A DNA stretch of 64,000 bases, taken from assembly GCA_963921345.3 (NCBI GenBank), contig CAWUFE020000007.1:3162001-3226000 (forward strand), in the 5' to 3' direction. The first letter of the stretch is position 1. Every line of letters begins with the position of its first letter. Of the stretch, positions 16,961 to 25,878 are shown piece after piece. The notes beneath the pieces are model-generated. The model was not told the origin of the DNA. It worked only from the letters and a program-made list of their open reading frames with translations, and did no database searches. The DNA comes from Hoeflea_A sp963921345. GTDB taxonomy: Bacteria; Pseudomonadota; Alphaproteobacteria; Rhizobiales; Rhizobiaceae. A program made the translations under genes and the position numbers.

Positions 16961-18478
16961 TCAAACCGTTTCTGTTGTTGCAAGCGGTGAATGCAGCGCG
17001 CCGGCGCACAGCGCCGAAAGTTCGTCGCCGTCGTTGGCGGTGCCGAGGATGTAGCGGTCCGGCCGCAGCAGAACCGCGGCGCAGCCGAGCTGTCCCAGAT
17101 AGTCCGCGACATCAGGCTGGTCGTCGTCGAGCAGCAGCGGAACGGGTGGGGCGAGGCCGCGCCTGTCCGCCTCCAGTCGCCAGACCTCGCCCCGCGCCAG
17201 CAGCGCCGGCGCATAGCCGACCCGATCGTCAAGCCGTGTGCGGTCACTCAGGTGCGGTTGCGCGCCCAGCCGGCCCGATTGCGCCGGGTCACCTGCGGTC
17301 AGACCGGGCCCCAGAGCCGGCATGATCGATTCCATGCGGGCCCCGCCGTCCGAATCCTGCAGGGCCGCCCGCAAAGCATCCTCGGTGCCGCAGCGGTTGA
17401 TCAGCCCGCCCAGACGGATGGCCGTCTCGACATAGGCGCGGGTGTGCGGCCGGCGCTCCGACTGGTAACTGTCGAGCAAAGCGTCGTCCGCCCGGCCTTG
17501 CACGCAAAGAGCCAGTTTCCAGGCCAGATTGGCCGCGTCGCGAATGCCGGCACACATGCCCTGCCCCATAAAGGGCGGAGTCTGATGAGCGGCATCGCCG
17601 GCGAGCAGCAGGCGGCCGCGGCGCCACTCTTCGGCAATCAGCGAATGGAAGGTGTAGACGGCCCTGCGTTCCAGCTCTGCCTCGTGCGGCGCGATCCAGC
17701 GGTCGAGCAGGCGCCAGACCGAGTCCGGTTGGGCGATGGCATCGGAGTCCTCGTCATCCAGCACGGTGATTTCCCAGCGGCGGCGGTTCTTCGGACTGCG
17801 CACATAGGTCGACGGCCGATCGGGATCGCAATACTGGATGGTGTGGTCGCCGAGTTCGGGCTTGTCGGCGTTCAACAGCGCATCGACAACCAGCCAGCGC
17901 TCCTGGAACCCATGGTCGAACATGGCGGTTTGCATGCAGCGCCGCACCAGCGAGCGGGCGCCGTCGCATCCGACGACAAAGCGCGCGGCGACCCTGTGCC
18001 GGGTGTCCGAAACCCGGTTTCGGTATCGTAGTTCGCAGCCCTCGCCGCTTTCGGAAATGCTCTCCACCTCGCAATCGGTGCGTGCCTCGACCTGGTCGAA
18101 ACGACGCAGTGCCGCTCGCAGCAGCCGTTCGAGATCGGGCTGGTGAAAACGGTAGCTGGCATGCCATCCCTGCGGCCCGATCTCCTGCGGGCGCGGCCAG
18201 TCGAGCAGCAGGGTTCCATCGGCATCGACGAAACGCATGCCTGGATTGACCCGGACAAGGTCCGTCAGTTCCCCGGCAATGCCCACTGTCTGGAAGACGC
18301 GCATCACCTCGTCATCGAAATGCACCGCGCGCGGCAACTGATAGATGTCGCTTTCGCGCTCGAGCACCAGCGTCGAGACGCCGCACAGGCCGAGCAGGTT
18401 GGCGAGTGTGGCGCCCACCGGGCCGAGGCCGACGATGGCAACGTCGAAACTGTCCTGTGACGAAGCGGCCGTTTTCAC
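16961..18478 (-). CDS. FAD-dependent aromatic hydroxylase (MhpA type)
   Basis: 505 aa, GTG start at 18478. FAD-binding motif VAIVGLGPVGATLANL (residues 14-29), a DG-type motif FVVGCDGARSLVRR, and GDAAHQTPPFMGQGMCAGIRDA (second FAD site) place it with bifunctional 3-(3-hydroxyphenyl)propionate hydroxylases. A thioredoxin-like C-terminal domain follows, as usual for this class. It would add a hydroxyl next to a phenolic OH using NAD(P)H and O2, giving the catechol cleaved by the dioxygenase encoded upstream. Substrate assignment to phenylpropanoids is inference from family and neighbours. Confidence 0.9.
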   Translation of the reverse strand: MKTAASSQDSFDVAIVGLGPVGATLANLLGLCGVSTLVLERESDIYQLPRAVHFDDEVMRVFQTVGIAGELTDLVRVNPGMRFVDADGTLLLDWPRPQEIGPQGWHASYRFHQPDLERLLRAALRRFDQVEARTDCEVESISESGEGCELRYRNRVSDTRHRVAARFVVGCDGARSLVRRCMQTAMFDHGFQERWLVVDALLNADKPELGDHTIQYCDPDRPSTYVRSPKNRRRWEITVLDDEDSDAIAQPDSVWRLLDRWIAPHEAELERRAVYTFHSLIAEEWRRGRLLLAGDAAHQTPPFMGQGMCAGIRDAANLAWKLALCVQGRADDALLDSYQSERRPHTRAYVETAIRLGGLINRCGTEDALRAALQDSDGGARMESIMPALGPGLTAGDPAQSGRLGAQPHLSDRTRLDDRVGYAPALLARGEVWRLEADRRGLAPPVPLLLDDDQPDVADYLGQLGCAAVLLRPDRYILGTANDGDELSALCAGALHSPLATTETV

Positions 18479-18514
18479 AGCGGGTTCCTCTTGTCGATGC
18501 GTCCTGAAGTCGGG

Positions 18515-19492
18515 TTAGCGACCCTGCCGTGCGGCGAGGTCGTAAAGCCACGGGCAATCGGCGACCGGTGGCGCCCGCTGGCCCTGGCGCGCCGTTTCGA
18601 GCCGCATTTCGCGCATGCGGGTGCGCGGCTCCTCCGGCAGATAGAGCCGTTCATGGCCCCAGAAGCTCGGTCCGCAAAAGGTCTCGTGCGGCTCCCAGGT
18701 GGCGGGATCGATGACCCGCCCGCCCCAGCCGCTCTCGACAAAGAAGCCTGACGGCGTGTTGGCGTAGTAGGAGGTCATGTAATCATTGGTGTGGCGGCCC
18801 AGCGTGTAGGCGATGCGGCCGTCTTCCAGCTGCGCCAGGTCGTAGCCCTGGCCGACATCGTCGAGATTCTGGAACTCCACCATGAAATGGTGGAAACCGG
18901 TCTGGCCGGAACCGACCATGGCGAAGCTATGGTGGCGGCCGTTGACGTGGAAGAAATACAGCGGATAGGGCGTCATGCCATAGTCGCTGACGTGGAAATC
19001 CAGCAGATCGCGGTAGAACGGCAGCAGCGCCGGCGCGTCGCGCACATGCAGCACGGCATGGCCCATGCCGTAGGGGCCGGTGGTAAAGCCGTCGATCGGC
19101 CGCCCCGGAACGAAGGGATCGGCGGCGATCATCGGATCCCAGAAAAGCTCTATGCGGTTGCCGTCCGGATCGTCGAAGTGGATCAGTTCGGAAACGAGAC
19201 GCCGGTCGGCCAGTTCGCGGCTGCCGAGCTGCACGTCGATCCCGGCCTTCACCAGGCGGGCGGCGTAGAGTTCGAGATCGGACTTGGCGTCCACTTCCCA
19301 GCCCATGAAGGCCAGCGTGTCGCCCGGCTCGTCGGAGACGACGAGGCGCTGTTTGCGATCGTCCATGCGGAAGGCGAGCGCATTGCCGCCCCGTTCGATC
19401 CGCTGCATGGCGAGCAGGCGGCCGGCAAAATCCGACCAGTCCTCCAGCCGGTCGGAACGAATGCCGAGATACCCCAGGGCATTGATGGCCAC
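18515..19492 (-). CDS. Extradiol ring-cleavage dioxygenase (BphC-type, two VOC domains)
   Basis: 325 aa, type I extradiol dioxygenase with two vicinal-oxygen-chelate domains. Likely Fe(II) ligands lie in GMGHAVLHVRD (His), GFHHFMVEF (His) and GFFVESGWG (Glu). The N-terminal domain begins INALGYLGIRSDRLEDW, standard for BphC/2,3-dihydroxybiphenyl dioxygenases. First gene of the minus-strand operon with the hydroxylase and FAH-family hydrolase. A 188-bp gap separates it from the divergent SDR gene. Confidence 0.92.
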   Translation of the reverse strand: MAINALGYLGIRSDRLEDWSDFAGRLLAMQRIERGGNALAFRMDDRKQRLVVSDEPGDTLAFMGWEVDAKSDLELYAARLVKAGIDVQLGSRELADRRLVSELIHFDDPDGNRIELFWDPMIAADPFVPGRPIDGFTTGPYGMGHAVLHVRDAPALLPFYRDLLDFHVSDYGMTPYPLYFFHVNGRHHSFAMVGSGQTGFHHFMVEFQNLDDVGQGYDLAQLEDGRIAYTLGRHTNDYMTSYYANTPSGFFVESGWGGRVIDPATWEPHETFCGPSFWGHERLYLPEEPRTRMREMRLETARQGQRAPPVADCPWLYDLAARQGR

Positions 19493-19639
19493 GATGCGCC
19501 TCCCGTTTGCGGCCCGCTTCCGGCTCCTTCTAGCACAGGCGATGCATTGCGTCAGAAAGCGCCCGACAGAGGGTCGGCCAATGGTTTTGATTGCGCGGAC
19601 CTTATTCGCTAATCAGAGATCGACGGGCACCGCATCCGA

Positions 19640-19660
19640 ATTGTCCGCCTGACGGACAAT
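19640..19660. promoter_or_regulatory. Candidate operator upstream of SDR gene
   Basis: Perfect inverted repeat ATTGTCCG / CGGACAAT with a 5-bp spacer, 20 bp upstream of the SDR start and 147 bp from the divergent dioxygenase start. Arm length and spacing fit an IclR-type dimer site, so the MhpR-like protein at 15047 is a plausible ligand (inference). Confidence 0.55.
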
Positions 19661-19680
19661 CCATGGGAGGGACCGACTGC

Positions 19681-20433
19681 ATGGACGGCAAGACCGCAAT
19701 CGTGACAGGTGCCGCGCGGGGCATTGGCCTGGCGACGACGAAATTGTTTCTGGAAGAAGGCCGAAGGGTCGCCATGATCGACCGTGACGCGGAGGCGCTG
19801 GAGGCAGCGGCCGCCGGGCTCGATGGCGCCCTGCCCGTTCTTTGCGACGTGTCCGTCCCGGAGCAGGTCGACGCCATGACCGACACCGTGCTTTCCGCTT
19901 TCGGCCGGCTCGACGCGCTCGTCAACAATGCCGGCGTCGCCGATTTCGGGCCGATCGGCAATACCGCCTTCGACCAGTGGCGAACCGTCATGGCGACCAA
20001 TCTGGACGGCGTCTTCCTGTGCTCGCAGGCGGCAGCGCCGGCGCTGAAGGAGAATGCCGGGGCGATCGTCAACATCGCCTCGATCTCCGGCTTGCGGGCG
20101 AGCACTTTGCGCGTCGCCTACGGCACCAGCAAGGCGGCGGTGATGCACCTGACGCAGCAACAGGCCGCCGAATACGGCGAGTTCGGCGTGCGCGCCAACT
20201 GCGTGGCGCCCGGACCGGTCAATACCAAGCTGGCGCTTGCCGTGCACTCGCCGGAAATCCGCGCCGCCTATCACGATGCCATCCCGCTCAACCGCTACGG
20301 CTCGGAGGCCGAGATCGCCGAGGTCATCGTCTTCTTGTGTTCCGGGCGGGCGAGCTATGTCACCGGGCAGGTGATCTCGGTCGACGGCGGCTTCGAGTCG
20401 ACCGGGATCGGCCTGCCGGCGCTGCGCGAGTGA
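19681..20433 (+). CDS. Short-chain dehydrogenase/reductase
   Basis: 250 aa classical SDR: TGAARGIG nucleotide-binding motif (residues 10-17), NNAG (about 87-90), catalytic Ser in IASISG, YGTSK (Tyr-x-x-x-Lys) and the C-terminal YVTGQVISVDGG. The ATG at 19681 follows GGGAGGGACC. It is divergent from the aromatic operon and shares its control region, so it may oxidise an alcohol or dihydrodiol feeding that pathway (inference). Cofactor preference is probably NAD(H), since an acidic residue follows the second strand (MIDRD). Confidence 0.9.
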   Translation: MDGKTAIVTGAARGIGLATTKLFLEEGRRVAMIDRDAEALEAAAAGLDGALPVLCDVSVPEQVDAMTDTVLSAFGRLDALVNNAGVADFGPIGNTAFDQWRTVMATNLDGVFLCSQAAAPALKENAGAIVNIASISGLRASTLRVAYGTSKAAVMHLTQQQAAEYGEFGVRANCVAPGPVNTKLALAVHSPEIRAAYHDAIPLNRYGSEAEIAEVIVFLCSGRASYVTGQVISVDGGFESTGIGLPALRE

Positions 20434-20437
20434 TCGG

Positions 20438-20887
20438 TTAGCGATCGAACTCGATGATACAAGTGCCCTTGTCCCCATCGCATGAGAACACGATGGAGTG
20501 GGTATTGCGTATCGTGTCGTAGCGGCGAAGGCTCTGGCCCGGCGCAAGCTTGACGGCGCTGGTCTCCTGTTTCCGATCCAGCGAATCCAGGCAGATAATC
20601 GTCAGATTGCCGCAAGTGCCGGCGTTCTTCGGATACATCAGCGTATCGCTTTGTCCGTTGGTCTTGCTGATCAGCGTCGTATTCTTGTCGCACGTGCCGG
20701 TGATCTTGACCCTGGGCGTTTCGTCCTCACCTACTTCCACGGGCTCAAGCGTACCGCCCTTGGGCTTGCCGTCGTCCTTTTCCTTCTTCTTCTTGTCAGC
20801 GATTTCAGCCACCTCCTCAGCGATTTCGCAAAGCTTGTCCTCGAGGTCAGACAGATACTCCTGGATCTTCAGCAGTTTGTCGGTCAT
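20438..20887 (-). CDS. Hypothetical coiled-coil protein
   Basis: 149 aa, no signal peptide. An N-terminal helix rich in Glu/Lys (LLKIQEYLSDLEDKLCEIAEEVAEIADKKKKEK) is followed by a Gly/Pro linker and a beta-rich domain with five Cys (TGTCDKNTT, AGTCGNLTIICLD, FSCDGDKGTC). It starts at ATG 20887. No family was recognised. The gene is converging with the SDR gene, 4 bp apart. Paired Cys suggest a disulfide or metal-bound domain. Confidence 0.6.
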   Translation of the reverse strand: MTDKLLKIQEYLSDLEDKLCEIAEEVAEIADKKKKEKDDGKPKGGTLEPVEVGEDETPRVKITGTCDKNTTLISKTNGQSDTLMYPKNAGTCGNLTIICLDSLDRKQETSAVKLAPGQSLRRYDTIRNTHSIVFSCDGDKGTCIIEFDR

Positions 20888-21247
20888 CTTCACTCTTCCA
20901 TCGGTTGCCTTGCCCCACACTCCCAAATATTAACTTCGATTTAGCGGAAGAGCAATTTTTCGAATACGCAACTTTTATTCAACTTTTTTACATCGACACG
21001 ACCGAAGACTTCGGTTTTCAATTCGTAATTTCATATAACAAATAGAAAACCCGGACCGGCATCTGATTTTGATCAAGCCAACCGCCTCCCTCACCGTTCG
21101 GATACGCGCCTGAAAGCCGCTTGAAACAAATGAAACGTTTCCGCCGATCGGCCGTTATCGGACTGAAACAGCGGCACCCCAAATCTCTCCTCGACGAAGC
21201 GCAGACGGCTTCGTTTTTCGCAGCCAACTGAGCTTGAGGAGAGACCG
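20888..21247. other. Gene-less AT-rich stretch
   Basis: 360 bp between the divergent hypothetical gene and osmC-like gene. The first 150 bp is AT-rich and includes a small stem-loop ACCGAA-GAC-TTCGGT followed by TTT near 21000-21018. The last 20 bp holds the GAGGAGAG ribosome site for the OsmC gene. No convincing open frame was seen; both promoters must lie here. Confidence 0.5.
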
Positions 21248-21817
21248 ATGACCACCACCCAGACAACCGCACAGACCGTCAACAACGGCGTCAACGTCGA
21301 AGCGCTGATCGGCGCCCGCGCGGCGCTGGACGCCGCACCGCAGGCGGCACAGTTCACCTGGCGCAGCAAATGCGAATGGGTCAACGGCACCCACAGCCGC
21401 AACACGGTCGGAGGCTTTTTCGGCCTCGGCGAAGAGCAGAGCCGCGGCAAGACCTTCACCATGGACGCCGACCACCCGGAAGTCTTCGCCGCCGAGGACA
21501 ACGGTCCGACTCCGGTCGAGATGGTGCTGTCCGGCCTGGCCAGCTGCCTCACGGCCGGCGTTGCCGCCGTCGCCCAGCATCGCGGCATCCAGCTCTATTC
21601 GGTGATCGCAACGCTCGAAGGCGACATGGACCTGCAGGGCATCCTCGGCATCGATTCCGACGTGCGCAACGGCTTCAGCTCGATCCGGGTGCATTTCGAA
21701 ATCCACGCCGACGCCGATGACGAGGATATCCGGGCCCTGGTCGCCCAGTCGCAGAAGCGCTCGGCCGTCTTCGACATCGTCACCAACCCGACCAACGTTC
21801 ACGTCGACGTGAACTGA
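21248..21817 (+). CDS. OsmC-family protein
   Basis: 189 aa. The conserved first Cys is in LSGLASCLTAGVAAVA (about residue 101). The position where peroxidase members carry the second Cys reads QKRSAVFDIVTNPTNV, with Ser, so a classical Cys-Cys hydroperoxidase mechanism is unlikely. Such one-Cys members include YhfA-like proteins of unknown role. It is followed after 28 bp by a flavoprotein gene, probably one operon of redox proteins. Confidence 0.88.
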   Translation: MTTTQTTAQTVNNGVNVEALIGARAALDAAPQAAQFTWRSKCEWVNGTHSRNTVGGFFGLGEEQSRGKTFTMDADHPEVFAAEDNGPTPVEMVLSGLASCLTAGVAAVAQHRGIQLYSVIATLEGDMDLQGILGIDSDVRNGFSSIRVHFEIHADADDEDIRALVAQSQKRSAVFDIVTNPTNVHVDVN

Positions 21818-21845
21818 GTTGACCCGCAATACAGGAGCGACCGCC

Positions 21846-23087
21846 GTGAAACGCGCCACCACCATCATCATCGGTGCCGGACAGGCCGGACTTGCCATGA
21901 GCAAGGAACTGACCGACCGCGGTATCGACCATGTGCTGTTGGAGCGCGGCGCGGTCGCCCAGTCCTGGCGCTCCGAACGCTGGGACTCCCTGCGCCTCCT
22001 GACTCCTAACTGGCAGAGCCGGCTGCCGGGCCACGTCTACGAAGGCGCCGATCCCGACGGCTATATGAGCATGCCGGAAGTCACCCGCTTCCTGCAGGGT
22101 TATGCGCAGAAGATCGACGCCCCGGTTCGCTGCCGCACGACGGTAACATCCGTCCGGCCGACCGATACCGGCTATGCCGTCGTCACCGACCGCGGTCCAT
22201 GGACCGCTCGCAACGTGGTCCTGGCGAGCGGCGCCTGCAACATCGCCACGGTGCCGAAGCTGGCCACGGAACTGCCGTCGAGCATTCGGCAGATCACCTC
22301 CCTGGATTACCGCAACCCCCAGCAGCTGGAGCCGGGCGGCGTCCTGGTCGTCGGCGCCTCGGCCACCGGCATTCAGCTGGCCAACGAGATCCAGGCATCC
22401 GGCCGGCCGGTCACGCTGGCGGTCGGCGAGCATGTGCGCGTGCCGCGGCTCTATCGCGGTCGCGACATCAAATGGTGGATGGATGTCACCGGCATTCTCG
22501 ATACCCGCTACGACACGCTCGAAGACCTGGCCCGGGCACGGCAGGTGCCGTCGCTGCAGCTTGTCGGTACGCCCGAGAAAACCACACTGGACCTCAACGC
22601 GCTGCAACGGGCCGGCGTCCGGATCGTCGGTCGCCTTGCCGGACTGCGCGACGGCAATGCGCAGTTCTCCGGATCGCTGAAAAACCAGTGCACGCTGGCC
22701 GATCTGAAGATGAACCGGCTGCTCGACACCATCGATTCCTGGGTCGCCGAACGGATGCCGCATGGCGTCTTCGCCGAGATACACCGGCCCGAACCGACAC
22801 GGATCGACGGCGATCCGCCGCTGTTGATGAACCTTGCCGACGGCACCGTGAGAACCGTTATCTGGACCACCGGCTACCGGCCCGACTGGTCGTGGCTCGA
22901 TGTTCCCGTGCTCGACCGCAAGGGCCGCATTCGCCACGACGGCGGCGTGACCGAAGCCCCTGGCCTATACGTCATGGGCCTGCCCTTCCTGCGGCGCCGA
23001 AAGTCCTCGCTGATCGACGGCGCGGCGGACGACGCCCGCGACCTGGCCGACCATCTCGCCGGCGGCCTCGCCCGCCGGGCGGCGTAG
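21846..23087 (+). CDS. FAD/NAD(P)-dependent oxidoreductase (CzcO/FMO-like)
   Basis: 413 aa from GTG 21846 (AGGAG upstream). N-terminal FAD motif TTIIIGAGQAGLAMSKEL; ERGAVAQSWRSERWDSLRLLTPNW typical of CzcO-like flavoproteins; a second Rossmann motif VLVVGASATGIQLANEI; and a C-terminal VIWTTGYRPDWSWLD. The protein belongs to the flavin monooxygenase-like superfamily, but no substrate can be inferred. It sits between the OsmC-like gene and another flavoprotein. Confidence 0.85.
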   Translation: MKRATTIIIGAGQAGLAMSKELTDRGIDHVLLERGAVAQSWRSERWDSLRLLTPNWQSRLPGHVYEGADPDGYMSMPEVTRFLQGYAQKIDAPVRCRTTVTSVRPTDTGYAVVTDRGPWTARNVVLASGACNIATVPKLATELPSSIRQITSLDYRNPQQLEPGGVLVVGASATGIQLANEIQASGRPVTLAVGEHVRVPRLYRGRDIKWWMDVTGILDTRYDTLEDLARARQVPSLQLVGTPEKTTLDLNALQRAGVRIVGRLAGLRDGNAQFSGSLKNQCTLADLKMNRLLDTIDSWVAERMPHGVFAEIHRPEPTRIDGDPPLLMNLADGTVRTVIWTTGYRPDWSWLDVPVLDRKGRIRHDGGVTEAPGLYVMGLPFLRRRKSSLIDGAADDARDLADHLAGGLARRAA

Positions 23088-23100
23088 CGGAGCACATTCG

Positions 23101-24273
23101 ATGAACAATGCCCCGGCCCTGAACAGCCACTATGACGTCGTGATCGTCGGCGCGCGATGCGCCGGCGCGGCCACGGCCATGCTTCTGGCGCGTGCCGGCG
23201 CCCGCGTTCTGGTGGTCGACCGTCAGGCCTACGGCAGCGACCGGCTGTCGACCCATGCGCTGACCCGCGGCGGCGTGCTGCAGCTGTACCGCTGGGGCCT
23301 GCTCGACCGGATCCTGCACGCCGGAACGCCTCCCGTTCGCAGCATCACCTTCCATTATGGCGACGATGCGCTCCGGGTTCCGATCAAGCCAGATGTCGGG
23401 GTCGACCTCCTCTGCGCTCCGCGGCGCACGGTTCTCGATCGCATCCTCGTCGATGCGGCGACGGAGGCCGGTGCCGAGTTTCGCCACGGTGTTTCCCTGA
23501 CGGCTCTGCACACCCGCTCCGATGGTCGGGTGACCGGGGTGCAGTTGCAGGATGCGCGCCGGATCGCGCTGAATGTCAGGGCCGGCATGGTCATCGGCGC
23601 CGACGGCCGGCAATCGATGGTCGCCCGCCTCGCCGGCGCTCGGTCCTTCGCCACGGCGCACCATGCGACTGCTGCGGTCTATGGCTATTTCAAGGGCATG
23701 CCCGAGGACGGGTTCCACTGGTACTACCGCCCCGGCGTCGCGGCTGGCGCCCTTCCCACCAATGGCCGCGCGCACTGTGTCTTCACCTGCGTGCGGCAAT
23801 CGGAATTCGAAAACCGCTTCCGGTCGAACCTGCAAGGCGGCTTTCACGCCGCGCTGGAAGACAGCGATCCCACACTCGCCAGGGCGGTCAGGGCGGCAAT
23901 GCCGCCGGACCGGCTTTACGGCTTCGCCGGAGCACAAGGCTTCATGAAGACCGCGCACGGTCGCGGCTGGGCCCTGGTCGGCGACGCCGGATATTTCAAG
24001 GATCCGCTGACGGCCCACGGCATCACCGACGCGCTGCGCGATGCCGAGATCCTCGCCCGCGCCGTCCTGCAGGGCAACGAACGCGCCCTGGCGCTCTACC
24101 AGGCCGAACGCGACGCGCTGTCGCGCGACCTGTTCGAGATCACCGACCGGGTCGCGTCGTTCGAATGGGACCTGGACGAAATGAAGGCGCTGCACCTCGA
24201 TCTCAACCAGGCGATGCGGACCGAGGTTCGCCACATGGCGGCGGTCTCACCTAGGGTCGCAGTCGCGGCCTGA
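23101..24273 (+). CDS. FAD-dependent oxidoreductase (geranylgeranyl-reductase/monooxygenase-like)
   Basis: 390 aa. N-terminal DVVIVGARCAGAATAMLLARAGARVLVVDR binds FAD, RTVLDRILVDAATEAGAEFRHG and MVIGADGRQSMVARLAGA follow, and GWALVGDAGYFKDPLTAHGITDALRDAE is the second FAD site. This pattern fits the PHBH-fold group that includes halogenases, geranylgeranyl reductases and many uncharacterised monooxygenases. It starts 13 bp after the preceding flavoprotein, probably co-transcribed with it and OsmC. Confidence 0.85.
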   Translation: MNNAPALNSHYDVVIVGARCAGAATAMLLARAGARVLVVDRQAYGSDRLSTHALTRGGVLQLYRWGLLDRILHAGTPPVRSITFHYGDDALRVPIKPDVGVDLLCAPRRTVLDRILVDAATEAGAEFRHGVSLTALHTRSDGRVTGVQLQDARRIALNVRAGMVIGADGRQSMVARLAGARSFATAHHATAAVYGYFKGMPEDGFHWYYRPGVAAGALPTNGRAHCVFTCVRQSEFENRFRSNLQGGFHAALEDSDPTLARAVRAAMPPDRLYGFAGAQGFMKTAHGRGWALVGDAGYFKDPLTAHGITDALRDAEILARAVLQGNERALALYQAERDALSRDLFEITDRVASFEWDLDEMKALHLDLNQAMRTEVRHMAAVSPRVAVAA

Positions 24274-24389
24274 GCGGCGTTCGCGTGGTGCACCGGGGTT
24301 CATCAGGAACGTCGGGCGTGCGGACAAAGTTCGCTTTCGATGGTACCGTTTACAGCGACTCATACTGTCGGGGTTTCGTAGGCGCGCGG

Positions 24390-25709
24390 ATGAACGAATC
24401 GGGCAAGACACCGGCGGCGGGTTCGACAAGGAACCGATCCTATCTCTTGTGGTCGGGAATCGGAGAGTCCGTCTCCGACATTCTGGCGAGTCCGGGAATG
24501 GTGTTGCCGTTCCTCTACCTCGCGCTTGGTGCACCTCAGTTTATCGCCAGTCTCCTGCTCCCTTGTGTGAAGGCCGCGCGCCTGATCGTGGAGGCGCTGA
24601 TCTCGCCGTACATCAAGGTTGGAGCACGCGCCAAATACGCGATGATGCTCCCGAACCTGATCGTTGCCGGCGTCCTGGCGCTGGTCGCGCTGTCGGCGGA
24701 GAGCCTGCCGGTTTGGCTTGCGGCTGTCCTGTTTGTCGTCGTGTCGATCGTCCTGGGTCTCTGCTTCGGGATCTGGGCTCTCGGCAGCAATCAGATTTAT
24801 GGATCCGAGCTGGAAGAAAAGGAACGCGGCGAGATCGTCTTTGTCCAGCTCGCCGGAAGCTGCATCCTGGCCATCGCGGCAGTCTGGCTTACCCGCGATT
24901 TGATGGCAGGCGACACGCCTTACGAACGCCATCGTGTGCTTCTCGCGATGGGTGTTCTTTCGCTTCTCGTGTCCTGCGTTTTTCTGTTTCGGGTGGTGGT
25001 GACAAGGACTCCGGCGGCCGAAGGCTCCGATACGTCATCTCCAGAGGAAACCCCGGGCTTCGTCGCCCAGGTGGTCCGCGGATGGGCGCTCGCGATACAC
25101 TATCCCTGGTATCGGAAGTTCCTCGTGGCGCGCGTCTTCCTGCTGTCAGTCGAACTTGCGACCCCGTTCTACACGATACACGCCGCCACCTTTCACCTGT
25201 CGACGCCGCACATCCTGAGCATCTTCGTTACCGCGACAAGCGCCGGAACCGCTGTCGGAGCACTGCTTTGGCGTAAAATCGTGCGGCATTCGATCCGCTA
25301 CACCATCGCCGGCGCTTCGGCCATCGCCGCGTTTTCAGCGATGTTGGCGATTGCCTTCGATGTCTACGGGCTCGCCGACAATCCCTGGGTCTACGCCGCG
25401 ACCATCTTCTTCCTGTCCTTCGGGATCGGCGGCGCCCAGAACGGACGCTACCTTTATCTCCTCTCGATGTCGGCAGAAAGCGATCGCCCCTACATGGTGG
25501 CGCTCGGCGATGTCGTCGCGGGGGTCGGCGGGATCCTGTTCGCCGCCCTTCTCGGATTCCTCGCCCAGCTTCACAGCGCATTTCTGCCGCTGGTGGCTTT
25601 GGCCGCTCTGAACGCACTCTCGGCGTATCAGGCGCTGGGCCTGCAGGAATCGCCGGAACCGAAGCTGGCCGCGGGTGGAAAAAGGCACAAAATCAAAAGG
25701 ATGCTTTGA
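24390..25709 (+). CDS. Major facilitator superfamily-like membrane transporter
   Basis: 439 aa from ATG 24390, with about 11-12 hydrophobic segments in two halves separated by a polar loop near residues 205-225 (RTPAAEGSDTSSPEETPG). A basic C-terminal tail ends KRHKIKRML. No well-known substrate motif was found. An in-frame GTG start at 24285 could add 35 residues. Substrate unknown; it may be separate from the redox operon, because a 116-bp gap precedes it. Confidence 0.75.
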   Translation: MNESGKTPAAGSTRNRSYLLWSGIGESVSDILASPGMVLPFLYLALGAPQFIASLLLPCVKAARLIVEALISPYIKVGARAKYAMMLPNLIVAGVLALVALSAESLPVWLAAVLFVVVSIVLGLCFGIWALGSNQIYGSELEEKERGEIVFVQLAGSCILAIAAVWLTRDLMAGDTPYERHRVLLAMGVLSLLVSCVFLFRVVVTRTPAAEGSDTSSPEETPGFVAQVVRGWALAIHYPWYRKFLVARVFLLSVELATPFYTIHAATFHLSTPHILSIFVTATSAGTAVGALLWRKIVRHSIRYTIAGASAIAAFSAMLAIAFDVYGLADNPWVYAATIFFLSFGIGGAQNGRYLYLLSMSAESDRPYMVALGDVVAGVGGILFAALLGFLAQLHSAFLPLVALAALNALSAYQALGLQESPEPKLAAGGKRHKIKRML

Positions 25710-25878
25710 TGGATGCCAGAGCCTATGTTTCCGGCACCGAGATGGACGGTGTCGCACCGTCTCACTGAGGATCGCGGTCGCTGGCCTGAGCAGTGGCTGG
25801 GCATGTCCTTGGCAAACAATCGACGGTCATATCCGGTTCGTACGCGACGCATGATCGCACGATGCCGAAAGCCGGCAA

